64,000 nucleotides of DNA, taken from positions 11,800,501 to 11,864,500 of the forward strand of contig OX638133.1 of assembly GCA_951804985.1 (NCBI GenBank), in the 5' to 3' direction. How positions within the stretch are numbered: position 1 is the stretch's first letter; each line of letters begins with the position of its first letter. This DNA comes from Dryomyza anilis. Taxonomy: Eukaryota > Arthropoda > Insecta > Diptera > Dryomyzidae. The notes below the pieces were generated by a model. It was not told the origin of the DNA and made no database searches. It worked only from the letters and a program-made list of their open reading frames with translations. This document shows positions 1 through 11,774 of the stretch, one piece after another. The translations under genes and the position numbers were made by a program.

Positions 1-1500
1 CATCTTTATTTACGAGCAAAATATAATTGTTTTTTTTATCGACATTTTTCATCGTTTTTACGTGCAAAATGATCGAAATTTATGATTATTTTGAATCGTC
101 AAATGATCGTAATTTACGATAATCATAAAAAATTGTAGGTGCCGACTGGGATGGCAATAGCACACAGAAAAAATATTGTACCTATATATAACAATTGATA
201 TAAATATATAAAACAAATACGTATTCCAATTCAAAATATTATTTAATTGTATTCACACATTTTTGTATTAAAAATATTAATAGAAATAAATTTAAAATCA
301 CGTGAATAGAATTAAATGATCAATTGTATTTAAAACTATTGTCAGTTGTTTTTGATTTATGTATTTTTTTTAAATACAACTTTGGGATGTGTGCTATTTT
401 CTGGTGTTTTTTTCATTTAGCTTTGTGTTTATATTTTCGCAACGCCAGGTGATGTATTTATTGTCCGTATCAATGAATGCATCTATAGCCGATGAATTCA
501 ATATCGGATTCTACATCGGATTCTCGAGAACCAATATCGACGCAGGAGATTCTAAACAAATGGCCTGAATATTTTTAATCCAATTCAAAATAATGTCAAT
601 GTAAAACCAATTTGGTTATTAGTGATTGTTACTGGGTGACAACGAATCTAAAAATAATAGCATTATTTTGATTATATGTATGTTTGGCATAACGATATCA
701 CAATTAAATAAGAACGCTGTTTTCTTTTAGCACTCAGTAATACTCACATTAATACTTTTCATATAGTTCAAAAGTTCCTTTTGGTGGATGAATTTGTTTA
801 AGTACCGCCAATTACTGTTAATACCAGATAGTGGCTGCTTGTGAAATATCCAATTTATCCGTAATTCACTGAACTCAAAATAGGAACAATAGATGGAAAT
901 AATTAAGTATAAATAAAATATGTGTAATAAAAAAAAATAAAAGTTTAAGTATATAATTAAATAATATAAATAATAAAAATGTAATTTAAAAAAATGGAAA
1001 AAACGAATATTGTGTAAAGAAGATATTAGCACTATTTACACATTAAAATATGTTTACATTTACTTACATTTACTATTTTTACATTACGATGAAATGTAAA
1101 CATATATATGTTTACGTGTAAATAAAATGTTTTTCACATTCAAGCATATATATGTTTGCAAGATCTGTTTGGCTGTTATTATAATAATGTTTGAAAATGA
1201 AATAAAACTTCTGTTTACATAAAGCTCCAAAGATATATGAAATGCCTGCAAAATTATGTTTGGGAGAGCCCTTTTTTTTGCAGCGTGTACTAATTAATTG
1301 TGTAATTAATTAATGATAAATTAATTCGTAATAAAACATTTAAAATATATAACAACTTTAATATCAATATAACAAAAGAAGTTGTTAAATTTTCTTAAAT
1401 TAACGACTTCTCATTATTACGAATATTAAACTAAATAAAATTAAAAATATATAAAAATTAAAATATTAAAAAAATATATGTGGAATATATTCTAATTCAG
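1..1500. other. AT-rich spacer upstream of Znf598
   Basis: No coding region is recognisable on either strand. The sequence is strongly AT-rich with short runs of A and T. The only long open frame (727-1032, minus) is a low-complexity F/Y/L/I-rich translation of AT-rich DNA with no family resemblance. The Znf598 promoter probably lies in the last few hundred bases, but I see no clear TATA box or initiator to fix it. Confidence 0.6.
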
Positions 1501-1873
1501 CAAACAGCAACAGTTGTCAGTTTATAACCTTCAACTGTGACAGTTCAAATTCAGCACATTGTGAATGTCAATCCACGCTGTCAAAATTTTTGCAGCAGAG
1601 CCCAACACTGTGGAAAATCGTGCGAGTTTCGAGTGGATTAATTGCCAACCAAACAGTGGAATTCCCTTTAAAAAATTTCGAATTAAATTCATAAAACCCC
1701 ACTTAACTTATTGGCTCACATTATACAGCAGTATTTGTGAAACTAGCAACTTTTAGCAACGCAAAAATGTAAGTTTTCAAAGCAGCAACCAGCTATGTGT
1801 GAATTGAAAGTCTGCAGCAAGAGTATCTTTTCCAACAGTGTCCTTGTTGATTGCTATTAAAACAGCAGCTAAT

Positions 1874-4800
1874 ATGAGTGATAACAAAGCAGCCAATAAT
1901 AAAAGAAGTTCAGGAAATAATGCGGCCGAGACTGCAACTGCCGCTGCTGCGGCTGCTGACAGCTTAAACTCCTCGGAAGACAATACATGCGTTGTCTGCT
2001 TCAAGAATGTGGACATCTATTCCATTGGCGAATGTGACCATCCGGTGTGCTACGAGTGCTCGACGCGCATGCGTGTATTGTGCCAGCAAAACGAGTGTCC
2101 CATCTGCAGACAGGTGCTGTCGAAGGTATGATGACTATTCGTAACATGGCGGCTGCCCGACCTTTACTTTCACTTGATTTTTCGATTTGCTTTTGTGTTT
2201 TTTTTTCAAAGGTCATATTCACCTGCGAAAAGCAGTCGTACCGTGAGCTGGAAGCCAAAAATCGCTCCGAGTATTATAGCAAAAAATACAAAATCTGTTT
2301 CTACACGAACAAAATACAGCAGGCCTTCTTTGATCTGCTCGACCATCAGTGCCCCAAGTGCAATGCGCAACCCTATCGTACCTTCAACGGGCTCAAGGGT
2401 CATGTGAGTCGCGAACATAATCTGCACTATTGCGATCTCTGTACCGAGCATCTGAAAATATTCACCTTTGAGCGACGCTGCTACACGCAGACCGAATTGG
2501 GGCTGCATCGTGTCAAAGGTGATGTGGACAACAAGTCGCATCGGGGGCATCCGTTGTGCGAGTATTGCAACTGTCGGTACTTGGATCGCGATGAACTGTT
2601 TCGGCATTTGCGGCGCGATCATTACTTTTGTCATTTTTGCGATGCGGATGGTTACAATGATTTCTACAAGTGCGTAAATTGATTTTAAAATAAATTAAAT
2701 ATGTTAATATTTTGTTTTGCAGAGATTATGACGCTTTGGCTGAGCATTTTCGACAGGATCACTACCTATGCGAGGAGGGCAAATGCGCCACAGAGCAGTT
2801 TACAGGCGCTTTTCGCACAGAGATCGACTACAAGGCGCACGTGGCCAATGTGCATGGCAAATCGCTGAACAAGCAGCAGGTCAAGCAGGCACGCACGCTG
2901 CAGCTGGAAATAACGCTGGGCAGACGAGGACGCACCGGACAACCGGAGCAGGGCATTGCTAATGTGCGCGGTGGACGCGGGTAATTTTCTGAGTTTTTTT
3001 GTTTCTTTTCTTTTTGTTTATCTTAATATTCAAAATCCATTTTTATGTGCAGCAATGAAAACCACTACGAAGAACCCGACGAGATGATGTACATGGAGGC
3101 GCAACAGAATCATCATCGCACAATCGATGCACAAAACGAGCAGGACTTTCCATCACTGGCAGGAGCCGGTGGACCTGCTATGTCGCTTGCTAGACCAGCG
3201 CTGATTTCAATGCGCAATCGTAACGGTACAGCTGGACTTGCGCGCACCAAAGAAAACTTTCCCGCTTTAGGTGGAGGTGGCGCTGGTTTTGTTGCTGCTG
3301 CTAATGGTGGTAAGCGAACTACTTATATAAATTTGAGTAATTTTATGGTGTATCAAAACTCATGAAATCGTCACATAAAATAGAGTGTCATAAGTATAAA
3401 TGTTTTGGAGTATTGAATATGAAGATTTGAACTGCATACTCAGTATTTTTTGTTGCTACATAATGGTTTTAAGAAAATTGCAATAGAAATTTTAAGCCAT
3501 TTTCAACCACTAAAAAAGACTGTACAAAATATAATATCCAAAAAGATTTTAACCGCAAATTTTTCTTAGTTGTCAGGTCTAATTTTAATATATAAATTAA
3601 TGCCAATAATTTGATTAGTTTTCAAGATATGGGGATCTAAACATGGAAAATTTAGTTTTACTACGGCGCAACTGGATATTTTTAAACAAAATATGTAGTT
3701 ACTAATTTAGAATTTTTGTTTTTGCTTTTGTTATTTTAATTTTATTTTTGTTCATTCTATAAATGTTGTTTTTTTTTGTTTTTGGATTTTTTAAAGTTTT
3801 TATTTTGCCTTTTAATTGGTTTTTTGAGTTTTTTTTTTTTGTGTTATAGATTTTTGTTTTACGTATTTTTCTTTTAATTATGCCTTAGTTTTTGTGTTTT
3901 TTCTTCTAATTTATTGTTATTATTATACCTTTTTGTTTTTTTTTTTAGTTTTGGATTGTTTTCGTGTTGTTTTTATTTCGTGTTTGCGTTTTTATTTTTT
4001 CATTTGATTCTGAGTTTAATTTTTGATTTTGTGTTTTGTTAGTGTTTATAATTTTCTTTTGATTTTGCATTTTTAATTTATGGGTTTTTTCTAGTAGTAC
4101 TTTTGCGTTTGTTTTTTTTTTTGGCTCTAACTTTGACTTTTTATTTTTTTTCTTATTGCTTTTGATTATTTTTTTAATTTTGTTTGTGCTTTTATTTTTG
4201 ATATTATTTTGTTCTGTTAATTTTGTTTTTCTGGTTTTGTTTTGGTTTGACTTTTTGTTTTGCTTTTGTTTCTGCGTTTGCATTTGGCTTTGAAATTGTG
4301 TTTTATTTTTAATTGTTTTACTTTTATTATAGTGTTTATTGTTATTTTTTTTATTTGTAATTTTTATATGTGCTTTACTTTTGACTTTTTGTTTTTACTT
4401 CTTTTCTGTTGATTTTATGTTAATTTCTTCTTTTTTTGTTATTTGTTTTTTTTTTTCTTATAATATGGGTTTATTTGTTTTTTGTTTGTGTTTATTTTTA
4501 CTATTGTTTTGGTTTTGATTTGGTGTTTTTACTACAATATTTTTGGTTTGGTTTTGTATTTTTGATTTTGTTTTTTTTTTTTGATTTTGTTTTTTTTTTT
4601 TTCCATTTCACATTTTTGTTTTGGGTTTTTGTTTTTTGTGTTCGTTTTACTTTTTGCTTTTGTGCTTTTTCTATTGTAATTATACTTTTGATTTGTTTAC
4701 TGCTTTTGTTTGTTTTTTTTTGCTTTTGTTTCTGCGTTTGACTTTGAAATTGTGTCTTGTTTTTCTTTTATTTTCGTCTTTGTTTTTAATTTTCTTTATA

Positions 4801-5453
4801 TATCTATATATTGTGCTTTTTATATGTGCGTTTAACTTTGATTTTGTGTTTTTGTTTTTACTTTTTTTTACTTTTGTTTTGGTTTAGTGTTTTTTCTATT
4901 GTATTTTTGTTTTAATTTTGTTTTTTTGCTTTTGATTTTGTTTTTCTTTTTTTTACTTTTTTTTCTTATAATTTGGGTTTATTTTATTTTTGTTTGTGTT
5001 TATTTTTACTATTGTTTTTGTTTTGATTTGGTGTTTTTTCTATTGTCTTTTGATTTTGTATTTTTGATTTTGTTTTTCTTTTTTTACATTTTACATTTTT
5101 GTTTTTGGTTTTTTGTATTTGTTTTAATTATGTTTTTGCTTTTGTGTTTTTTCTATTGTAATTATGATTTTGATTTGTTTACTGCTTTTGTTTGTTATTT
5201 TTTTGCTTTTGTTATGTGTTTGACTTTGTGCTTTGTTTTTCTTTTATTTTCGTTTTTGTTTTTAATTTTTTTTATATATCTATATTTTGTGCTTTTTATA
5301 CCCTACACTAAGAGTGAAAGGGTATATTCAGTTTGGTACGCCGTTTGTAACACCCAGAAGGAAGCATCTCCGGTATGGAAAAGTATATATATTCTTGATC
5401 AGCATGACCTCCCGAGTCGATTTAGCGATGTCCGTCTGTCCGTCTGTCTGTCC

Positions 5454-5535
<82 letters not shown>

Positions 5536-8500
5536 CCGTCTTAACTTATAACTTAGATTACTAATATACCTACGCTGTATGTGCGAAAATTGGCGAGATC
5601 GGTCCATTGTGACCTATGATCCGACCACTTATGTTCAAATACCTCATATAAAATGTACATATAAAGATCAATTTTTATGTATACGTGCTTAGGTAAACTT
5701 TTTTGGTCAAATATATATTGATATCATGCNNNNNNNNNNNNNNNNNNNNNNNNNNNNNNNNNNNNNNNNNNNNNNNNNNNNNNNNNNNNNNNNNNNNNNN
5801 NNNNNNNNNNNNNNNNNNNNNNNNNNNNNNNNNNNNNNNNNNNNNNNNNNNNNNNNNNNNNNNNNNNNNNNNNNNNNNNNNNNNNNNNNNNNNNNNNNNN
5901 NNNNNNNNNNNNNNNNNNNNNNNNNNNNNAGCGCCTGTGCTGCGTCCACCGCCTGGTTTTGGTATCAGCAACAGCAGCACCATGAAACCGCCACCTGGCT
6001 TTCAATCTAATATCATTGTCAATTCCGTGGCCAAGCCAGCAAACAATTTAACCTTTACCAGTTCGCTGGGCGAAACGTATAGCATAATGCCGACGCACGC
6101 GTATATGCAGCCACCAGAGTCTATAACCCGCAATCAGGTAACAAGAACAATAAAAATTAGCAGTGACGTGATGAGTTTATGTAACGCTTATTCAATTCTA
6201 GAAACTGGTCTCACACTTTAAAGAGAGTCTGAGCACGCCCGAGGCTTTGGACGAATTCCGTCAGATATCGACAAAATTCCGCGAGGGTGTCTACAAGGCA
6301 CAGGCCTACTATGAGCATTGCAGGCGGCTTTGAAGGATAAATTCGATCCAATATTTCCAGAGCTGTTGGCGCTTTTACCAGATATTAGCAAGCAACAAGT
6401 AAGTAAATTAAACTACACAACAAATGACATCATTTCATATCCGACATCATTTCGAAACGCCTTTTACAAAATTCAACACGTTACAAATTTTTATATGAAA
6501 ATGTTTATAGAAATATTTTAAACGTGTTAGTTTTTGTAAGGAGCTTCGATATGTGGTACAAAAACAAATAGAAATTGTTTTTTTTTTATAAAGTTTTGAC
6601 GTCGGACAACAACACAAATTCAAGGGTGTTGTTCTACAACAAGAATTTTTGTTAGGGTTGGGATATCTAGTAAAAAGTACAGACTAATTATAGAATATTG
6701 AAAACGGATGCATATTCTTGATTTTTCGGGTTTAAAATTTAAACAAAAAAAACGTTCAATCAAGATGTTAAAAATGGGTCGACTCTTTCTTTTTTTCATA
6801 TTGACCAACGCTCAGGGGATGCTCCCTATTCATGCAATGCACAGTGTTGATCGAATGAAAGGATTGTAGGTTATTGGGAGGCAGGAAAGATGGAGTAGTA
6901 TCGGTGGATGTTTGTTTTGAACTTGCCAATATCAAAGATGTCGGGAAAAACAAACGCAGGGAGATTGTTCCACAAACGTATCGTGCGACTGAAGAACAAA
7001 ATCTCTCTGTAATGCGTTGTTCTGTTCTGTTGAGAGCCGAGTGCACTACGAAGGGGTGGGCTTGGTTCGATGCCCGAGTAGAACGAGAAAACACACGACC
7101 TGGTGGAATCAAGCCATGAATTTCCCTCGAATACTTTCCGTTGTAATACATATAGAACAGACTGACACACCCAACGGTCCTGCAGTGCTCAAGAGAACCA
7201 ATAGTCGATGAAATATTTTCGTCTCCTATTAAATATATCGCACGTTGTTGTATTCTGCCGAGGAACTCCAAGGAGGATTTTGAAGCCTCTGCCCAAATGT
7301 GGAAATTGTATTCCATCGTTGGCCGAATATAGGTAGTGTAGACATGGCGCAAGTCAGCAGGAGGGAGGTATGTCTTACAACTTTTAAGAAAACCGAGGCA
7401 CTTGGCCGATTCGTTCGACACATCAAATATGTGATCATTCCATCGGAGGTCACATTGAATTGATATACCAGAACGTCAAGAGCAGCTGACTTAAAATATC
7501 CACAAAGCCCATATTGATGGGAGGAAGGGGTGAATCCATTCTTTTCTGAGATAGCAGATCAACTCTATTTGCAAGTTCCCACTCGGAGATTGTTTTAAGG
7601 TCATTATTGAGTGTGTCATTCTTAGTGCGTATTTTACTCTCAATTTCCAAAAAGTTTGGGAGCTTGTTGAATGAATATGAATGACAAATGTTACTGTCAT
7701 CTGCAAAACAATGAATTGGGTTCTGGGTCAATGACAAAAGGTCATTGATAAATACCAGAAATAGGAACGGGGATAGGACGGAACCCTGCGGAACTCCAGA
7801 ATTGATGGAATGTTGTTCTGAGAAAACACCATCCATCGCAACTCGTATTGAACGACCCTGAAGAAAACTCGATATCCATCGAGTGAATGAATTACCGACA
7901 CCACATGCAATTAGTTTTGATACGAGGGCCTCATGCCACACTCGATCAAACGCCTTGGAAATATCTAGAGCAACAACCTTGCTCTCTCTAAAAAGGTGAA
8001 TACAATTATTCCACTTTTCTGAGAGAACCGCCTTTGGATCCATATTCAATCCAGATAGCTTCAAAAGACTTGTCGTTTTTCCGACGTGGAATTGAAATGT
8101 TTCCAGGGAAAGGTAGTGGCGATGGACAATACTTTTACGAAGACGTTTTTTTTTCCTTTTTTTTCTTAACAACCAGATATTGTATCTCGATGTGAGTGAC
8201 AGCTTGCGTTCAAACTGCACTCACATCGTCAAGTTCTTACGTTGATTTTGGTGGCCTTACATTTATGAATCTGCTATAAAAGTAGAACCTTGTTACCAGC
8301 TAACAAATTTGAGTTAATAAAATTCAAAATTTATTTAAAACCTTTTTAATTTGGCAATATTTATTATAGCGTGGTTTGTGTTTTTGATAAATATTTTGGT
8401 TCAAGGATTCGGAATTCGAAAAACAATAAACAGCTGCTCTGAAAAAGATGACAATTACCGTATTCACTGTTCATCGTATTTTAGTATGGTATTCGTACCA

Positions 8501-9483
8501 TGTAGTATATATACGATAAAATAACACAGAAACGTCAATTTGTTGTTGCATCCCTTATAAAAGAGAAATACCACAATTGTTGTATTTAAGAGCAGGCCTG
8601 AGGCATGTTTTTGGTGTCGTGTTATGTGAAATGAAAAAATATTGTGAAATTGAAGACAAATAATGCACATAAAATGTTAATTTATTTGTTTTTCTTTTAA
8701 AATCGAGGAATATTTATGATAATTTCAAAAAAATCCTAATTTTATAAGAATCAGCTGCATTTATTTGACGAAATATTATATAAAAGTGGTGCTCACAGTT
8801 CAATTGCCATACTGTCGTATTCGTACAATGTCGTTCCAATACCATGAAACTGTGAATACGCTAAAAATGTGTTTGTGTGATTTTGATCATTTTTGTAATT
8901 ATTTCTAATGTGCACTTTAATATATTTATTTTGTTTATGAAAATTACGTCTTAGGTGCAATTGGTGCTTTGTTTCGTAAAAATTTTGAGTGAACGGAGCC
9001 AAAAAGCTGCCGTCGAATTTGGCACAATATTCGAACGGTTTCAAAAAATTCAAAAAATCTGTCACACGGGCGTGTCGTCTATTATCGATACTATTATCTG
9101 TTATCTATTATCTGACTAAGAAATATGTTTTATAATGCAGTTCTCAATTGAGATTTTAAATTAAACTCAAAGTAGATACATCTTGACATTTGATATTGAA
9201 TAGTTTTCATAAATGTTTTTTTTTTTATTTTTTCTTTATATTATCATATATATTCCATAATTTATTTATTTCAAAGGCACTCTACTTGGTGCATTCGCAA
9301 CGCATACTAAACTTGCCTACCGATCAACGCAAATCGTTGCCAAACTTGGAAGTCTGTTCGACGTGCAAACAAGTGCTGCTCGCTCATGATTTGGAGAATC
9401 ATAAAAAATTGCATAACATCAAAGATAATTTCCCGTCACTGGGTGCGGGTAATGGAAAAGCTGCCGTCGGAAATCGCAAGTAA
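1874..9483 (+). CDS. Znf598: ZNF598/Hel2-type RING E3 ubiquitin ligase (interrupted by assembly gap and one frameshift)
   Basis: This is the E3 ligase that senses collided ribosomes and ubiquitinates small-subunit proteins in ribosome quality control. Visible exons are 1874-2125, 2212-2669, 2723-2980, 3053-3309, (gap)-6137, 6202-6398 and 9277-9483, all with GT-AG borders and consistent phases. A poly-Ala stretch precedes an N-terminal RING finger (from C39: CVVC, then CDHPVCYEC, then CPIC). After it come the C2H2-like zinc fingers typical of ZNF598 (CPKC, CDLC, CEYCNC, CHFCDADGYNDFY, then DYDALAEHF and CEEGKC). Further on are two EFPSL/NFPAL-like motifs, PPPGF motifs and a C-terminal LALLPDI..QQ segment followed by a CSTC finger. 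The ATG at 1874 is preferred; an in-frame ATG at 1838 would add 12 residues. The exon just before the 200-N gap ends in phase 1, and the next visible exon starts inside the gap, so some coding sequence is missing. The frame shifts by one base near 6321. The last intron carries a LINE remnant and a MITE. Confidence 0.93.
3310..5297. repeat. Intronic T/G-rich low-complexity tract
   Basis: This intron of Znf598 turns, from about 3715 to 5295, into sequence made almost only of T with G and few A or C on the plus strand. Within it, longer phrases recur at spacings of about 0.46-0.51 kb: a TTTGGGTTTATT-type phrase near 4465 and 4975, a TTTACTGCTTTTGTTTG phrase near 4697 and 5178, and a TTTCTGCGTTTG phrase near 4270 and 4730. 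It therefore looks like a decayed tandem duplication rather than simple poly-T. Open frames here on both strands are compositional artefacts. Confidence 0.8.
5298..5729 (+). mobile_element. mini-me-type dipteran repeat, cut by the gap
   Basis: The copy begins with ACCCTACACTAAGAGTGAAA. It then has the conserved GAAGGAAGCATCTCCGG and a TA-run leading to the core TTCTTGATCAGCATGACC, followed by a long GTCY (GTCC/GTCT) microsatellite at about 5428-5540. A TA run, a conserved core and a GTCY run are the published hallmarks of mini-me elements in Diptera, now usually grouped with DINE-1/Helentron-like Helitrons. The last bases before the Ns (GATATCATGC) match, reversed, the same element at 27.6 kb, so the gap opens inside this repeat. 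Confidence 0.8.
5730..5929. other. Assembly gap of 200 Ns
   Basis: Exactly 200 N bases, a conventional placeholder of arbitrary length. It lies within an intron/exon junction of Znf598: the left edge is in a mini-me repeat and the right edge is inside coding sequence (frame reading APVLRPPPGFG). At least the 5' part of one exon is therefore unresolved. Confidence 0.98.
6768..8223 (-). mobile_element. Degenerate non-LTR retrotransposon (LINE) reverse transcriptase remnant
   Basis: Antisense to Znf598, inside its last intron. The minus strand encodes reverse-transcriptase motifs in order: LDISKAFDRVWHEAL (motif A), NSGVPQGSVLSPFLFL (motif B) and CFADDSNI (motif C, with F in place of the usual Y). 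A post-RT region with YTTYIRPTMEYNFHIW and RIQQRAIYLIGD follows. The frame breaks near 7450 and again near 7000, so it cannot make a full protein, and the 5' end (ORF1 and endonuclease) is absent, as expected for 5'-truncated LINE copies. The motifs point to the jockey/CR1-like group; I cannot place the family more exactly. Confidence 0.85.
8456..8863. mobile_element. MITE, family 1 (TA target, CGTATTCAC termini)
   Basis: About 400 bp, starting TA-CCGTATTCACTGTTC and ending AACTGTGAATACGC-TA, so it has short terminal inverted repeats inside a TA duplication, like Tc1/mariner-derived MITEs. A second copy of the same family occupies 13571-17179 and is split there by an LTR element. Shared internal phrases include GTCAATTTGTTGTTGCATCC and GTGGTGCTCACAGTT. 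It has no coding capacity. It sits in the last intron of Znf598. Confidence 0.8.
8955..9085. repeat. Dispersed repeat shared with 45.53-45.72 kb
   Basis: This stretch contains GTGAACGGAGCCAAAAAGCTG and CACACGGGCGTGT. The same blocks appear in reverse complement, in the same relative order, at about 45535-45716 upstream of the coilin gene. It is moderately diverged and non-coding, and its family is unknown to me. Confidence 0.6.
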
Positions 9484-10250
9484 TGCGCTTTTGAATATAA
9501 ACACATTTTTCAGGAAATTACTATATTTTTATCCACGATCATTATTTGCATGATCTTCCTTCTTTTATTTTTTTGTAATAGAAAATTTACTGTATGTAAA
9601 TTATATTTGAACAAAGTGTTTTTAAATGTTACATTTAGACCTATATGTTTCCATTTAATTACGACAGTAATTTTAATTTATTTCTTTGAAGAAAATAAAA
9701 GATACCTAACAAAAACTTACATTATTAAAGAATACTAACAAATCTATATTAAAGTTAGAGCACTATGAATTATTATTTCTGTAAATAACATTACAAAAAA
9801 AAAAATGTATTCAATACAGTAAAGGTAACAAACAGCTTTTGAAATGTTTAAATAAAATAACAAAATTATTAAAAAATACATGTGTAATAGTCTTAAATAT
9901 ATATGTACGTACACTACAAACTACAAAACATGGACACAATTATTATTAATTAAATGTATAGTGATATTGAACGTGTTAGCGCGTTCGTTCGTTGGCTAGT
10001 TGGCTTTTGAATGCTATATATATATAGAATATATCATATATGTGATTAGTAAGTAGCTGATATCTTAAATCAAATACCAACAGAATCTTTAATAAATATA
10101 TAAACAATACTTTGTACGAAAGATGCTTTTAATAAATATTTGTTTTATTAAACGTATTCTTTAAGAGACATATTTTAATTTTTGATCGAAATCGTATTTT
10201 AGTTTTAATTTGATTCAATTTATTTCAATCCGAAAGTTTTGTATTTTTAA
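9484..10250. other. Znf598 3' UTR and AT-rich spacer
   Basis: AT-rich sequence following the Znf598 stop codon, with several AATAAA-like motifs (for example near 9694), any of which could serve polyadenylation. No further gene is visible. Confidence 0.5.
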
Positions 10251-10251
10251 C

Positions 10252-10600
10252 CAGGGACGGCAAAAAACCGCAATCGGAACCGTTTTCAATTTTGGAACTG
10301 TAATCGGAACCGTTATTAAATATGTAGAATCGGAACCCATACATTTTTTTTTTGTTATAATCGAAACCGGAACCGCTATTTTAAAAATCTTGGAACCGGA
10401 TCTGATATTCCAAGGGTTTTAGTCCCTGATAGAAACCGAAAGGAACCAGTATCGGGACTGTTATTAAAAACTGTGTAGAACCGGAATCGGAACCGATATA
10501 ATTTTTCGGTTGAAATCGGAACCGGAAGCGCTATGTTAAAAATCTTGGAACCAGAACCGGAACCGATATTCCAAAGGCTTTCGACCCTGTTTATAACAGT
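10252..10600. repeat. Two tandem copies of a GGAACCG-rich repeat
   Basis: Two diverged units of about 170 bp lie in tandem (about 10252-10425 and 10426-10597). Each is dominated by GGAACCG/AATCGGAACCG motifs and each contains an AAAATCTTGGAACC phrase followed by GATATTCCAA. It is unrelated to coding sequence and resembles the CCGAAACCG-rich repeats at 26.5, 30.1 and 35.4 kb in composition only. Confidence 0.65.
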
Positions 10601-11597
10601 GTACGAATTGCTATTATACATATCCCTGGTAAAAATCAGTAGACCTATTTTTGCTATAAATTTATTAATTAAGAAATATATGAAAATATCAATATAATCT
10701 ATTTTTTTCCATGTATTTATTTCCATTTCTGTCGTATGTCACGCCATCTGCATTCAAGTGTTGCCAACTTTACGACAAACTCTCGCGCCAGTGGGAACAT
10801 TTTCGAAGTTGGGCAGTTTCAAATAATATCCAGAGTTGTAAAAATTGACGCCTCTAGTCGTCAAATTCTGAACTAATTTTAGACTATATTAACCAGCTTC
10901 GTACAAAGGTCACTGTACAAAATTCCATATAGATCTGATCTGCTGTTACATAGATATGGATTTATGTGATTTTTGGCGGTAAAATTTAGTCGGGTTTTTG
11001 ACAAATCTTCCATACATTTTCAAGTCAAAAATCTTATGTTGTCGAATAGTATCTTAAGTTGGGCATTATTTGTTGATTATTGATAACGCTGATAGTCATA
11101 TCCTTCAGACTTTGAGGCAGGGCCAAATATGAAGAATATTAGATCAATCGTTTAGACTGCAAATCGGAATAAACGGACAAATATGATTAATATATTAATT
11201 GAATACAGAAAAAGAATGCATCAATAAATTATGTATTTCTTTGGATCATTCATTTAAGTTTCTGACGTTTATCGCGCCATCTGCATTCAAGTGTCGCAAA
11301 ATTTACGATAAACTCACCCAAGCCATGATATCCACCATCTTGTAATGATGAAAAAACTCATAACGTAGACAAACCAGACATTCTTGCATAGTCAACATTT
11401 TTTAGCAAAGGCACAACGTTCATTATCGACAGCTGCAAAAGTGTAAACAATTTTATTAAAAACAAAAAAAAAAAACCTTTAACAATATTAAAGTTTTAAT
11501 AATTTAAGTTGCAGCAGCAACACAAAGTTAATCCAAAATATAAAAACCTAATAAGGAAAATCAATATTTGTTATTGAGCAACAACAAAACAAAGAAA

Positions 11598-11774
11598 ATG
11601 TCACTAAAACAAGAGAAAGATGTGACACTGCAAATGGAGCTGAAGCAAAAGCAAATCTGTCGTTTCTGTCTGTCCCAGCAAGTGGACAATCTGGGCAACA
11701 TTTTTGCAAGGGATGCACGTTTTAAGACTTCAGCACCGCTGCCGGTCCAAGTGATGGCAATCGCTTCCATTGAG
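11598..11774 (+). CDS. Duplicated first exon of the ZAD zinc-finger gene (alternative or orphan exon)
   Basis: Encodes 59 residues nearly identical to the first exon at 17525-17701, including the first zinc-binding half of a ZAD domain (CRFCLSQQVDNLGN) and the segment FKTSAPLPVQVMAIASIE. It ends in the same phase 0 at a good donor (GAG|GTAAGT). Differences lie mostly in the first 17 codons, outside the ZAD core. Upstream sequence is duplicated as well, with the block CGCCATCTGCATTCAAGTG near 11275 and at 17246 (diverged), and a partial third copy near 10743. Without splicing it would run into a stop after 12 more residues (SGHCICSSAGM region). It could splice to the exon at 18821 as an alternative first exon, or be a non-functional duplicate. 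Confidence 0.7.

Noticed and set aside
1565..1756. 63-codon ORF upstream of Znf598
   Set aside because: No family resemblance and likely 5' UTR or upstream sequence; could be a uORF, but nothing supports translation.
3945..5564. Long open frames rich in F/L/V or, antisense, K/N/Q
   Set aside because: They are produced by the T/G-rich tract; stop codons are rare for compositional reasons and no domain is visible.
5422..5607. TDRQTDRQ repeat protein
   Set aside because: Translation of the GTCY microsatellite of a mini-me element; the same frames appear at 27.9 and 28.7 kb.
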